From assembly GCA_050740975.1 (NCBI GenBank), contig JBOIEE010000105.1:1-10433 (forward strand): a DNA stretch of 10,433 nt. Direction: 5' to 3'. The notes beneath the pieces were generated by a model. The model did not search any database. It saw only the letters and a list, made by a program, of their open reading frames with translations, and had not been told where the DNA came from. The DNA comes from JBOHHR01 sp050740975 (lineage in GTDB: Bacteria > Pseudomonadota > Gammaproteobacteria > JBOHHR01). Positions 1 to 6,061 of the stretch are shown here, piece by piece; the first letter of the stretch is position 1; each line of letters starts with the position of its first letter. The translations under genes were made by a program, and so were the position numbers.

Positions 1-340
1 CGGCTACGACCAGTTCGGCGTCCCCGCACTTTATCGCCTGGGCGGCGAGGTGCACGGCTTTAAGGCCACTGCCACAGACCTTGTTGATGGTCATGGCAGG
101 CACGGTATGCGGGATCCCGGCTTCGATCGCCGCTTGTCGGGCCGGATTCTGCCCACACCCCGCGGTCAACACCTGCCCTAGGATCACCTCGTCCACTTGC
201 TCGGGTGTGATGCCGGTTTTCTTTAAAAGCGCGGCGATGACTTTGGCGCCCAGGCTATGCGCCGGAATGCTGGACAAGGTCCCGCCAAAGCTGCCGACTG
301 CGGTGCGACCGGCGGCGACGATTACTACCTTCTCGGACAT
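1..340 (-). CDS. Acetyl-CoA acetyltransferase (thiolase), N-terminal part, cut by window edge
   Basis: The product is the first 113 residues of a thiolase, which condenses two acetyl-CoA to acetoacetyl-CoA or runs the reverse cleavage (PHB synthesis, acetoacetate or fatty-acid degradation). The N-terminus MSEKVVIVAAGRTAVGSFGG is typical. The nucleophilic cysteine motif NKVCGSGLKAV is present with Cys89, the position known for the Zoogloea enzyme. The ATG at 340 is supported by a strong SD, GGAGGAG (minus strand, plus positions 345-351), four bases away. The C-terminal His and second Cys motifs lie outside the window, so biosynthetic and degradative types (phaA-like or atoB-like) cannot be separated. 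It diverges from the zinc operon and has its own likely promoter at 532-561. The reading frame is clean, with no sign of damage. Confidence 0.93.
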   Translation of the reverse strand, partial: MSEKVVIVAAGRTAVGSFGGTLSSIPAHSLGAKVIAALLKKTGITPEQVDEVILGQVLTAGCGQNPARQAAIEAGIPHTVPAMTINKVCGSGLKAVHLAAQAIKCGDAELVVA

Positions 341-531
341 TTTTCTCCTCCTCTAGAGCTATTACAGTCTGTGCAACGCAGGGATTTGGCTGGGTTCACT
401 GACGAAGGTTGAAACACTCCTCACCCTCTTCAACAAAAGACCATTTTCGCGCGTTCCCCTGGGCAGATCCGCCGGTTTTCTACCGAGGGTCTCGCTTTCT
501 CCTTTTACTCCCGACGAACCTGCTTGGCAAC

Positions 532-561
532 ACTATACCAGCAGCTAATATTGCGATGCAA
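532..561 (-). promoter_or_regulatory. Possible sigma70 promoter for the thiolase gene
   Basis: Read on the minus strand there is TTGCAT (plus 556-561), an 18-base spacer and TATAGT (plus 532-537). This is a reasonable sigma70 promoter. Transcription would begin near 525, giving a leader of about 185 bases before the thiolase ATG at 340. I see no obvious riboswitch or leader peptide in that span. The call rests on hexamers only. Confidence 0.4.
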
Positions 562-726
562 CATTAGGGCTGCTTCGAGCAGTTCGACGACGAATTTGGG
601 ACCTGGGTCGATGAATGGCCTGAAAAGTCGCCGACTCGGGATCCGGCACCCACGTGTTTGGCAACCCGCTGGTCCATCTGTACCTCACATCACATGCGGG
701 CGCGATCAATAAAGTAATAGCGAATT

Positions 727-756
727 GTGTTCGACCGTAACACGTTATAACATTTC
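727..756 (+). promoter_or_regulatory. Candidate Zur operator / promoter of the zur-znuACB operon
   Basis: Bases 746-756 read TATAACATTTC, matching one complete half of the enterobacterial Zur consensus as I recall it (GAAATGTTATA-N-TATAACATTTC). The left half matches poorly. Just upstream is an inverted repeat, GTGTT (727-731) and AACAC (739-743). TATAAC (746-751) could also serve as a -10 element, with a weak TTGTGT (725-730) at 15 bases as the -35. The site lies directly before the zur ATG at 760, so a bound repressor would block initiation. Autoregulation of zur and zinc control of the operon are inferred. Confidence 0.4.
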
Positions 757-759
757 GGT

Positions 760-1293
760 ATGCCAAATCACCGAGTATTGCGTCGGTTCGAAAGTCCGGT
801 GCATGAACATGGGCGTTGCATTCAGCAGGCCTTAGCGGCTGCCGAAGCCAAATGCCTGGCCGAGGGTATGCGCCTCACGGCAATACGGCGGCGGGTGCTG
901 GAGTTGATCTGGGGCAGCCACGAACCGGTGAAAGCGTACGACTTGCTGGATCAGCTACGCGGCGAAAATCGGCGCGCGGCGCCGCCCACGGTGTATCGGG
1001 CCTTGCATTTTTTGTTGGAAATCGGGCTAGTGCACAAGATAGAATCCCAGAACGCCTATGTCGGATGCGGCCAACCCAAGGAAGGGCACTCCAGCCAGTT
1101 TTTAATCTGCAAGGACTGCGGTAGCGTAGCAGAGCTCAATGATCCAGAAGTCTCCGAGTTGCTTGCCGCGAAAGCGCGTCAACTCGGGTTTAAGGTCGAT
1201 CGCGAATGCATAGAGATCGGCGGGCTATGCTCCGGGTGCAGCGGTCGCGAGTCCTATGGTGCCGGAACGAGATCTAGGGCGCATCCAGACTGA
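760..1293 (+). CDS. zur: Zinc uptake regulation protein Zur (Fur family)
   Basis: Zur is a zinc-sensing, DNA-binding repressor of zinc-uptake genes. The 177-residue product has the Fur-family winged helix (about residues 35-92), including the Zur-like stretches LTAIRRRVLELIW and KAYDLLDQLRGENRRAAPPT, then VYRALHFLLEIGLVHKIES. The C-terminal half carries the structural zinc cysteines as two CxxC pairs, Cys117/Cys120 and Cys157/Cys160. Likely regulatory ligands are His92, Cys103, His110 and Glu125, in the same order as in E. coli Zur. The ATG at 760 follows the operator-like sequence with no visible SD, so a leaderless mRNA or a start at the in-frame GTG at 799 is possible. The stop is 14 bases before znuA, which suggests a single operon. 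The last 15 or so residues extend beyond the usual end of the family. Confidence 0.93.
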   Translation: MPNHRVLRRFESPVHEHGRCIQQALAAAEAKCLAEGMRLTAIRRRVLELIWGSHEPVKAYDLLDQLRGENRRAAPPTVYRALHFLLEIGLVHKIESQNAYVGCGQPKEGHSSQFLICKDCGSVAELNDPEVSELLAAKARQLGFKVDRECIEIGGLCSGCSGRESYGAGTRSRAHPD

Positions 1294-1307
1294 TCTTCCC
1301 TGCTACC

Positions 1308-2135
1308 ATGCGGTTTACCTCTATTCTCGCACTTGCCTGCCTAGTCTTCGCTGGGGGCGCGCACGCCGAGCTCTTATCGGTTACTGTGACCATCCCGCCG
1401 CAGAAATACTTTGTCGAGCAGGTGGGAGGCGAACACGTGCAGGTGCAGGCGATGGTGGCTCAGGGACAGAGTGAGGAGGTTTACGAGCCGACACCCCGGC
1501 AGTTGGCGAGTCTCGCCCAAGCGCGGGTGTATTTCCAGATCGGTGTTGCGTTTGAAGACGTGTGGCTGGATCGCTTTACCGCGCTGAACCCAAAGATACG
1601 GATCGTTGACTTAAGGCGGGGGATCATGCCGCTTTACTTTGCAGGGGGCGCAGTCGATCCCCATGTATGGACCGATCCGAGCCGGGTGAAGACCATCGCC
1701 CGGGTAATTCGCGATGCCTTGGCCGCATTGGATCCCGGGCACACGGCTGATTATGCCGATAACCTTAGGCGTTTCGAGACCGAGCTCGATCACCTCGATC
1801 GCGAGGTCCGCGGGATCTTAAAGAACGTAGCGGTCAGGAAATTCCTCGTGTTTCACCCTTCGTGGGGCTACTTCGCTTCGGCGTACGGGCTGGAACAGAT
1901 CCCTATAGAACGTGACGGCAAAGAGCCGGGAGCCAAGGCGGTCGCGGCGCTTGCGGTTCGTGCCCGTGCGGAGGGCGTGCGCATCGTGTTCGTGCAAAGG
2001 TGGGGTAGCGCACGTCCTGCCGAAACCATTGCGCGCGAGATCGGGGCTGAGGTTCGGGAAATCGATCACTTGGCCGAAGACTATATCCAAAACATTCGGC
2101 GCGTGGCGCAGCAGTTTGCGGACACTGCGGGGTAG
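1308..2135 (+). CDS. znuA: Zinc ABC transporter periplasmic binding protein, ZnuA-like variant
   Basis: This is the extracytoplasmic solute-binding subunit that would deliver Zn(II) to ZnuB/ZnuC. Residues 1-20 form a Sec signal peptide ending GGAHA. The cluster A-1 family fold is shown by VTIPPQKYFVEQVGG, VYEPTPRQL, DPHVWTDP (His119), FHPSWGYFA (His183) and a C-terminal acidic residue, Asp253. Two features are odd. Where most family members have a metal-binding His before YEPTP (the PHxYEPTP pattern), this protein has Glu57 in QSEEVYEPTP. The His/acid-rich loop of classical ZnuA is also missing; the segment between the first and second ligands is short and has no histidine run. The ATG at 1308 has no clear SD. 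It sits between zur and znuC, which strongly supports zinc, although manganese cannot be excluded from sequence. Confidence 0.87.
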   Translation: MRFTSILALACLVFAGGAHAELLSVTVTIPPQKYFVEQVGGEHVQVQAMVAQGQSEEVYEPTPRQLASLAQARVYFQIGVAFEDVWLDRFTALNPKIRIVDLRRGIMPLYFAGGAVDPHVWTDPSRVKTIARVIRDALAALDPGHTADYADNLRRFETELDHLDREVRGILKNVAVRKFLVFHPSWGYFASAYGLEQIPIERDGKEPGAKAVAALAVRARAEGVRIVFVQRWGSARPAETIAREIGAEVREIDHLAEDYIQNIRRVAQQFADTAG

Positions 2136-2141
2136 TCCTCC

Positions 2142-2870
2142 TTGAACGAGGTGCAGGTCACATTCGACGAGGTGAGCTTTTCTTATGACGGATCGCCGGT
2201 GCTGGAAGGAGTCAATTTGGAGATCCGCGCCGGAGAGTTTCTCGGCGTAGTCGGGCCGAACGCAGGAGGCAAGACCACCTTGTTGAAACTGATGCTGGGC
2301 TTGCTTAAGCCGAGCAGCGGGAAGATCACAGTTCTGGGCAATACGGCGGCTAAGGGTCGCCAACTTATCGGCTACTGCCCCCAGCATGTGACCTTTGCAC
2401 GAGACTTTCCTCTTTGCGTGGAGGAAGCGGTGATGCTAGGCCGGCTAGGCAGGACACAGCCCCTGGGGGGATATCGCAAACAAGACCGGGGGATCGTAGA
2501 GCAGGCTCTGGCGGCAACAGAATTGCTGCCCATCCGAAAGCAGCGCCTCGGAACGCTTTCCGGCGGGCAGCTTCAACGTGTGCTGGTCGGGCGCGCGCTC
2601 GCCAGTCAGCCCGAGATCCTGGTTTTGGACGAACCCACAGCCAACATCGACTTGCGCATGGAGGAGGATATCTTTGATCTGCTGAAAAGGCTGAACCGCC
2701 GGCTTACCATCGTCGTTGTCTCACACGATATCGGGTTTATCTCGGGCTATGTGACCCGTGTTGCTTGCCTGAACCGAACGCTCTTTTGCCATTACACCTC
2801 GGAGCTGACGGGCGATGCCATCGAGCGCTTGTACCGTGGCCACGTTAGCCTCATTGAACATCTGCACTGA
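2142..2870 (+). CDS. znuC: Zinc ABC transporter ATP-binding protein ZnuC
   Basis: This is the cytoplasmic ATPase that powers zinc import together with the ZnuB permease. The 242 residues contain the full ABC set: Walker A GPNAGGKTT (residues 38-46), Q-loop Gln81, the signature LSGGQ (139-143), Walker B ILVLDEP (159-165) and the H-loop His195 in SHD. Cys79-Pro80-Gln81-His82 follows the ZnuC-like pattern YCPQ. The most upstream start is TTG at 2142, six bases after the znuA stop. GTG at 2151 is an equally possible start, and neither has a good SD, so translational coupling to znuA is likely. The stop overlaps the znuB ATG by one base (TGATG). Confidence 0.93.
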   Translation: MNEVQVTFDEVSFSYDGSPVLEGVNLEIRAGEFLGVVGPNAGGKTTLLKLMLGLLKPSSGKITVLGNTAAKGRQLIGYCPQHVTFARDFPLCVEEAVMLGRLGRTQPLGGYRKQDRGIVEQALAATELLPIRKQRLGTLSGGQLQRVLVGRALASQPEILVLDEPTANIDLRMEEDIFDLLKRLNRRLTIVVVSHDIGFISGYVTRVACLNRTLFCHYTSELTGDAIERLYRGHVSLIEHLH

Positions 2871-3712
2871 TGCTCGATTTTATCGACGCTTTGACCACCC
2901 ATCGGTTCTTGCAGTACGCCTTAGTTGCAGGGTTGCTCGCGAGCGTAGGCTGCGGCGTGATCGGCACCTATGTGGTGGTGAAACGCCTGGGATATCTCGC
3001 TGGGGGCATTGCCCACGCCGTGCTGGCCGGTATGGGCGTCGCTCGTTTTTACGATAAACCACCCATACTTGGGGCGGTGATGGCGGCCATGATCGCAGCC
3101 TTGTTGATCGGTTGGATCAGCCTGCGGGCGAAACAGCACGAGGACACGCTGATCAGCTCCGTTTGGGCGGTCGGCATGGCCATAGGCGTCCTGTTCATCG
3201 CACGCACGCCCGGCTATAACGTGGATCTGATGGCTTATTTGTTTGGCAACATCTTGTTCGTCTCGGGGGAGCAATTGCTCGTGATGGTTTTTCTAGATCT
3301 GTTGATTCTTGCGGCGGTTGCGTTGTTTTATAAGCAGTTTCTGGCGGTGGCTTTCGACGAGGAGTTCGCCCGCGCACGGGGTATTCGCACCGAGTTTTTC
3401 TATATGCTGCTGCTGTGCCTGGTCGCGCTCACAGTGGTGCTGTTAATTCAGGTGGTCGGATTGATCTTGGTGATCGCGCTGCTGTCATTGCCCCCGACCA
3501 TCGCAGCAGCTTATGCGCGTTCCTTAACCGGGATCATGTTCGTGGCCTCGCTACTGAGCGCGTTCTTTACCACCGGAGGCATCATGCTTTCTTACCAGCC
3601 GGATCTGCCCGCAGGCGCTACAATTGTCGTGCTTGCCGGAGGCTGTTTCCTTGTGTCCACCGCACTATCGCGCCTGCGGATCCGTCGAGGTGGCTATCGC
3701 GGGGCGGCGTGA
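2870..3712 (+). CDS. znuB: Zinc ABC transporter permease ZnuB
   Basis: This is the inner-membrane permease of the zinc importer, an ABC-3 family protein. The 280 residues are strongly hydrophobic, with about eight or nine membrane segments (roughly 14-36, 44-60, 66-84, 93-112, 133-153, 175-196, 197-216, 221-240 and 247-266). Family hallmarks are visible: GTYVVVKRLGYLAGGIAHAV near the N-terminus, a conserved cytoplasmic loop (FDEEFARARGIRTEFFYML) likely to contact ZnuC, and GLILVIALLSLPPTIA. The ATG at 2870 overlaps the znuC stop, and the gene ends in a GTGA overlap with yidD, so it is the central cistron of a coupled unit. Its length is normal for the family. Confidence 0.94.
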   Translation: MLDFIDALTTHRFLQYALVAGLLASVGCGVIGTYVVVKRLGYLAGGIAHAVLAGMGVARFYDKPPILGAVMAAMIAALLIGWISLRAKQHEDTLISSVWAVGMAIGVLFIARTPGYNVDLMAYLFGNILFVSGEQLLVMVFLDLLILAAVALFYKQFLAVAFDEEFARARGIRTEFFYMLLLCLVALTVVLLIQVVGLILVIALLSLPPTIAAAYARSLTGIMFVASLLSAFFTTGGIMLSYQPDLPAGATIVVLAGGCFLVSTALSRLRIRRGGYRGAA

Positions 3713-3957
3713 GCGCTCAGAAGATAAAAGGACATTGGCGCGAGCGTCCCCGAAGGATTATGGGCCTGCTGATCCGGGGATACCAGTACTGGATAAGCCC
3801 GCTTCTGGGCAGACACTGCCGTTTCTGGCCGAGTTGCTCAGAATATGCCCGCCAGGCTATCGAGCGTTATGGCCTGTGGCGTGGTGGCTGGCTGGGCGTT
3901 AAACGGGTATGCCGCTGTCATCCTTGGCATCCCGGCGGTTATGATCCGGTGCCGTGA
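3709..3957 (+). CDS. yidD: Membrane protein insertion efficiency factor YidD
   Basis: YidD is a small, membrane-associated protein that helps YidC-dependent membrane-protein insertion. The 82 residues carry the whole family signature: RGYQYWISPLLGRHCRFWPSCS, EYARQAIERYG, and KRVCRCHPWHPGGYDPVP at the C-terminus. The start is uncertain. GTG at 3709 overlaps the znuB stop by four bases (GTGA) and gives an 82-residue protein close to the usual length. ATG at 3760 would give 65 residues, starting just before the conserved GLLIRGYQYW, but its AAGGA is only two bases away. The open frame extends much further upstream, but that part only shadows znuB. yidD normally sits beside rnpA and yidC, so its place at the end of a zinc operon is unusual. 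Confidence 0.9.
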   Translation: MSAQKIKGHWRERPRRIMGLLIRGYQYWISPLLGRHCRFWPSCSEYARQAIERYGLWRGGWLGVKRVCRCHPWHPGGYDPVP

Positions 3958-4074
3958 AGTGCGCGAAAGGCCTTCTGGCGTTGCTCAACAAGGGCGAGTT
4001 TTTGCCCGCGTTTGTCGGAATAGATCGCAGTAAACGGAAAAATGCTCGGTCGGCAGGACGGAGCTTGCGCTCTA

Positions 4075-4731
4075 TTAAGGCGTTCGTTGTAAGGTCGAGA
4101 CGCAAAATGGTCTCAAACAGTCCTCCTGCACAGTTTCTCGGAGGAGTGTGAGCGTAGCGTGTTGCACGAAGTGCGCATGCAGCGCTTCAGCGTCCGGCCA
4201 AGGGTCTACCAGAACCAGGATCCCTTTCGGATAGAGCAAGCAGGCGACGGTTTCGGCCAGGAAGGAAACGGTATTGCCTAGATAATACAGCGTTTCCGCG
4301 ATGACGATGAGGTCGAATGGCCCGCGAGGTTTGGCCTTTAGGATATTCTGTACGCAGAAGCGTGCTTGCCGAAAGGAGGTGCAGCGGGCGGTGGCTCTCT
4401 GTATGGCGTGAGGGGATATGTCCAGCCCGATAAATTCCAAGATCTCGCGCTCTTGCAATAGGCGTAGGGAGAATGTGCCTTCGCCACAGCCGATCTCCAG
4501 TGCCCGTCGGTATGAGCGCTTGGGTATAAGCGCGAGTGTATTGGCAAAATGCTCGGCTTGGTAGGGCGTTGCGTCAAACGACCAAGGATCGGCGTATTTG
4601 TACTTCAGGGCGAAAAACGAGCGCAAGAAAGCGTGTTGAAAACGCTGGCCTAAGGCGCCGGCAAGGTAAAACACGAGGCGGTGTAAGCCGTCTCGGATCT
4701 GCTGCGGCGGGTAGCGAACACCATTACCCAT
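4075..4731 (-). CDS. SAM-dependent methyltransferase, NodS-like class I
   Basis: This is a probable small-molecule methyltransferase. Residues 78-88 form motif I (LEIGCGEGTFS, SAM-binding glycines), Asp104 in IGLDIS is the acidic ribose-binding residue of motif II, and FDLIVIAETLYYLG (139-152) resembles motif IV. The N-terminal YADPWSFDATPYQ followed by TLALIPKRSYRRALEIGC is typical of the NodS/nodulation-S methyltransferase group. The frame is open up to 4833, but ATG at 4731 gives 218 residues and a domain boundary that fits the family, whereas the extra 34 residues look non-conserved. There is no close SD; TATACT ends six bases before the ATG. The substrate is unknown. The gene converges on yidD and diverges from lexA, so the neighbourhood gives no functional clue. 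Nodulation is not implied. Confidence 0.82.
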   Translation of the reverse strand: MGNGVRYPPQQIRDGLHRLVFYLAGALGQRFQHAFLRSFFALKYKYADPWSFDATPYQAEHFANTLALIPKRSYRRALEIGCGEGTFSLRLLQEREILEFIGLDISPHAIQRATARCTSFRQARFCVQNILKAKPRGPFDLIVIAETLYYLGNTVSFLAETVACLLYPKGILVLVDPWPDAEALHAHFVQHATLTLLRETVQEDCLRPFCVSTLQRTP

Positions 4732-4993
4732 AGTGCCAGTATAACACTCCAGGGTGGAACGGGGAGTTCTCGATGGAGGGCTGCACGCCTTGGCGTAAGA
4801 TGACCGTTCCTTTATCATGCGGAAGCACGTCAAAGATTGCTAAGAATGTCACGCGCATGCAAACTCTTTCTGAACTATAATTTTCGCGCGTGCCCGGAGA
4901 GTGCTGAATTTATTGCAGTGCAGCGCTGGATGAATGATAGACAGTGTTGATGTCAGCAGTTTTGCTTATGGGAGGCAGGATGCTTGTCGAGGC

Positions 4994-5026
4994 TTGCTTT
5001 AGCCTCAATCCTGTATATAATGCCAG
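4994..5026 (+). promoter_or_regulatory. lexA promoter with overlapping SOS box (LexA operator)
   Basis: TTGCTT (4994-4999), a 16-base spacer and TATAAT (5016-5021) form a good sigma70 promoter. The 16-base sequence CTGTATATAATGCCAG (5011-5026) matches the SOS box CTGT-N8-ACAG at seven of eight conserved positions and covers the -10. LexA binding here would repress its own gene. A 6-base-pair inverted repeat, GAGGCT/AGCCTC (4989-5006), spans the -35 region. Confidence 0.82.
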
Positions 5027-5053
5027 AAATCTTCAGAAAGAGGAACGTAAGCC

Positions 5054-5662
5054 GTGGAAAAACTTACCAAGCGGCAGGCGCAGATCCTGCGGATGATCCG
5101 CAAATTCATAGAAACCGAGGGTTTTCCACCCACACGGGCGGAAATCGCCGACAAACTGGGTTTCCGCTCACCCAATGCAGCCGAAGATCATCTCAGAGCG
5201 CTACAGCGCAAGGACGCAATAGAGCTACTCCCTGGGGCATCGCGGGGCATTCGACTGCGGGAAGAAAAGCGGGTAGGGCTGCCTGTAGTAGGGCGGGTTG
5301 CCGCCGGTAGTCCTATTTTGGCCGAGGAGCATATCGAGGCTTATTACAACGTCGATGCACGGCTGTTTCAGCCGCGCGCGCATTACTTTTTGCGGATGAA
5401 GGGGATGAGCATGCGCGATGTGGGCATATTAAACGGCGATCTCTTGGCGGTGCATACCACCCGGGAGGCGAGTAGCGGCCAGATCGTCGTAGCGCGTGTG
5501 GTGAATGAGGTAACCGTCAAGCGGTTCCGCCGCCGCGGCACGCAAGTTCGGTTACTGCCTGAAAATCCGAGTTTTTCCCCTATTGAGATCGATTTGCGCC
5601 AACAGCCTTTCACCATCGAGGGCCTGGCGGTCGGCGTGCTGCGTAACAACCCGTCTAAATGA
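5054..5662 (+). CDS. lexA: SOS response repressor and autoprotease LexA
   Basis: LexA represses SOS genes and cleaves itself when stimulated by RecA filaments on single-stranded DNA. The 202 residues equal the E. coli length. The N-terminal winged helix is clear (LTKRQAQILRMIRKFIE, PTRAEIADKLGF, HLRALQRKDAIEL). The cleavage site is Ala84-Gly85 in VAAGSP. The catalytic dyad is Ser119 (KGMSM) and Lys156 (TVKRF), at the same numbers as in E. coli, so self-cleavage should be intact. The start is GTG at 5054, supported by AAAGAGGA (5037-5044) nine bases upstream and by the SOS-box promoter. It appears monocistronic, with no sulA or dinF partner in the window. The downstream region is long and holds a mobile element rather than a clear terminator. 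Confidence 0.97.
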   Translation: MEKLTKRQAQILRMIRKFIETEGFPPTRAEIADKLGFRSPNAAEDHLRALQRKDAIELLPGASRGIRLREEKRVGLPVVGRVAAGSPILAEEHIEAYYNVDARLFQPRAHYFLRMKGMSMRDVGILNGDLLAVHTTREASSGQIVVARVVNEVTVKRFRRRGTQVRLLPENPSFSPIEIDLRQQPFTIEGLAVGVLRNNPSK

Positions 5663-5911
5663 ATCGCCTAGGCAAGTGGGGCTGCTTTGTTCGTGCTCAT
5701 ATCAGCCCTGGCCAAACTGAGTGGCTCACGTTAGTGCTTTAGCCTGAGTTTCGCCACCTTATATCCCCTAACGCGGCCTCTGGCCGCAACCGAGTGGTAG
5801 ACGAAACTGCTTTGCCAAATGCAAAGAAGTCACGGCGTAAGAATCTATGCGCCAGCCTTGGTCGCTATAGGTGTGGATATTTCCAGGATGCTAGTGATAT
5901 AAAACACGCGA
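5663..5911. other. Intergenic region between lexA and the MITE
   Basis: I see no gene in this stretch. It contains a perfect hairpin, GCGGCC-TCT-GGCCGC (5773-5787), but with no T-run on either side, so it is not a convincing intrinsic terminator. The region lies between convergent lexA and mltD and must normally end both transcripts. Confidence 0.5.
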
Positions 5912-6061
5912 CTAAGGAAGCTCTGCAAAAGTGTCGCGAGCAAGCCTAGATGCGCGAGCCGCGGAGCGAGTCGCGAGACATATCAGGTAGATAGGCGAGC
6001 GACGAGCGAGCACGCGACAAAGCAGATAGGCTGCGCAGTAACTTTTGCAGAGCTTCCCTAA
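5912..6061. mobile_element. MITE-like element (IS5-type ends) with CTAA target duplication
   Basis: A 142-base element (5916-6057) is bounded by perfect 17-base terminal inverted repeats: GGAAGCTCTGCAAAAGT at 5916-5932 and its reverse complement at 6041-6057. It is flanked by the direct repeat CTAA (5912-5915 and 6058-6061), which fits the YTAR target preference known for IS5-family transposases. The interior of about 108 bases has no transposase gene. It is rich in GCGAGC-like words and contains a direct repeat, AGATAGGC (5989-5996 and 6024-6031). It would need a transposase supplied in trans. The IS5 assignment is inferred from the GGAAG terminus and the target duplication. Confidence 0.85.

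Noticed and set aside
361..400. TTGCA-like sequence upstream of the thiolase considered as a sigma54 promoter
   Set aside because: The -24 GG element is missing at the required spacing.
545..766. 73-codon minus-strand ORF opposite the zur upstream region
   Set aside because: It needs a TTG start inside zur, has no SD, runs across the operator and shows no recognisable protein features.
3415..3708. Long N-terminal extension of the yidD frame (180 codons in total)
   Set aside because: It lies entirely inside znuB in another frame and is not part of YidD, which is a protein of about 70-90 residues.
3993..4010. GGGC...GCCC around a T-run after yidD, considered as a terminator
   Set aside because: The T-run is in the loop rather than after the stem, and the stem is only four or five pairs.
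3954..4151. 65-codon ORF starting with a GTGA overlap at the yidD stop, rich in Lys and Arg
   Set aside because: The overlap looks like translational coupling, but the product resembles nothing known and its second half is antisense to the methyltransferase gene. Chance is more likely.
4980..5096. 38-codon ORF with a GGAGG SD that overlaps the lexA promoter and the start of lexA
   Set aside because: Its ATG lies upstream of the expected lexA transcription start, so the lexA mRNA would not contain it. It also runs through the operator and the lexA coding region in another frame.
5773..5787. Hairpin GCGGCC-TCT-GGCCGC considered as the lexA/mltD terminator
   Set aside because: There is no T-run after the stem on either strand.
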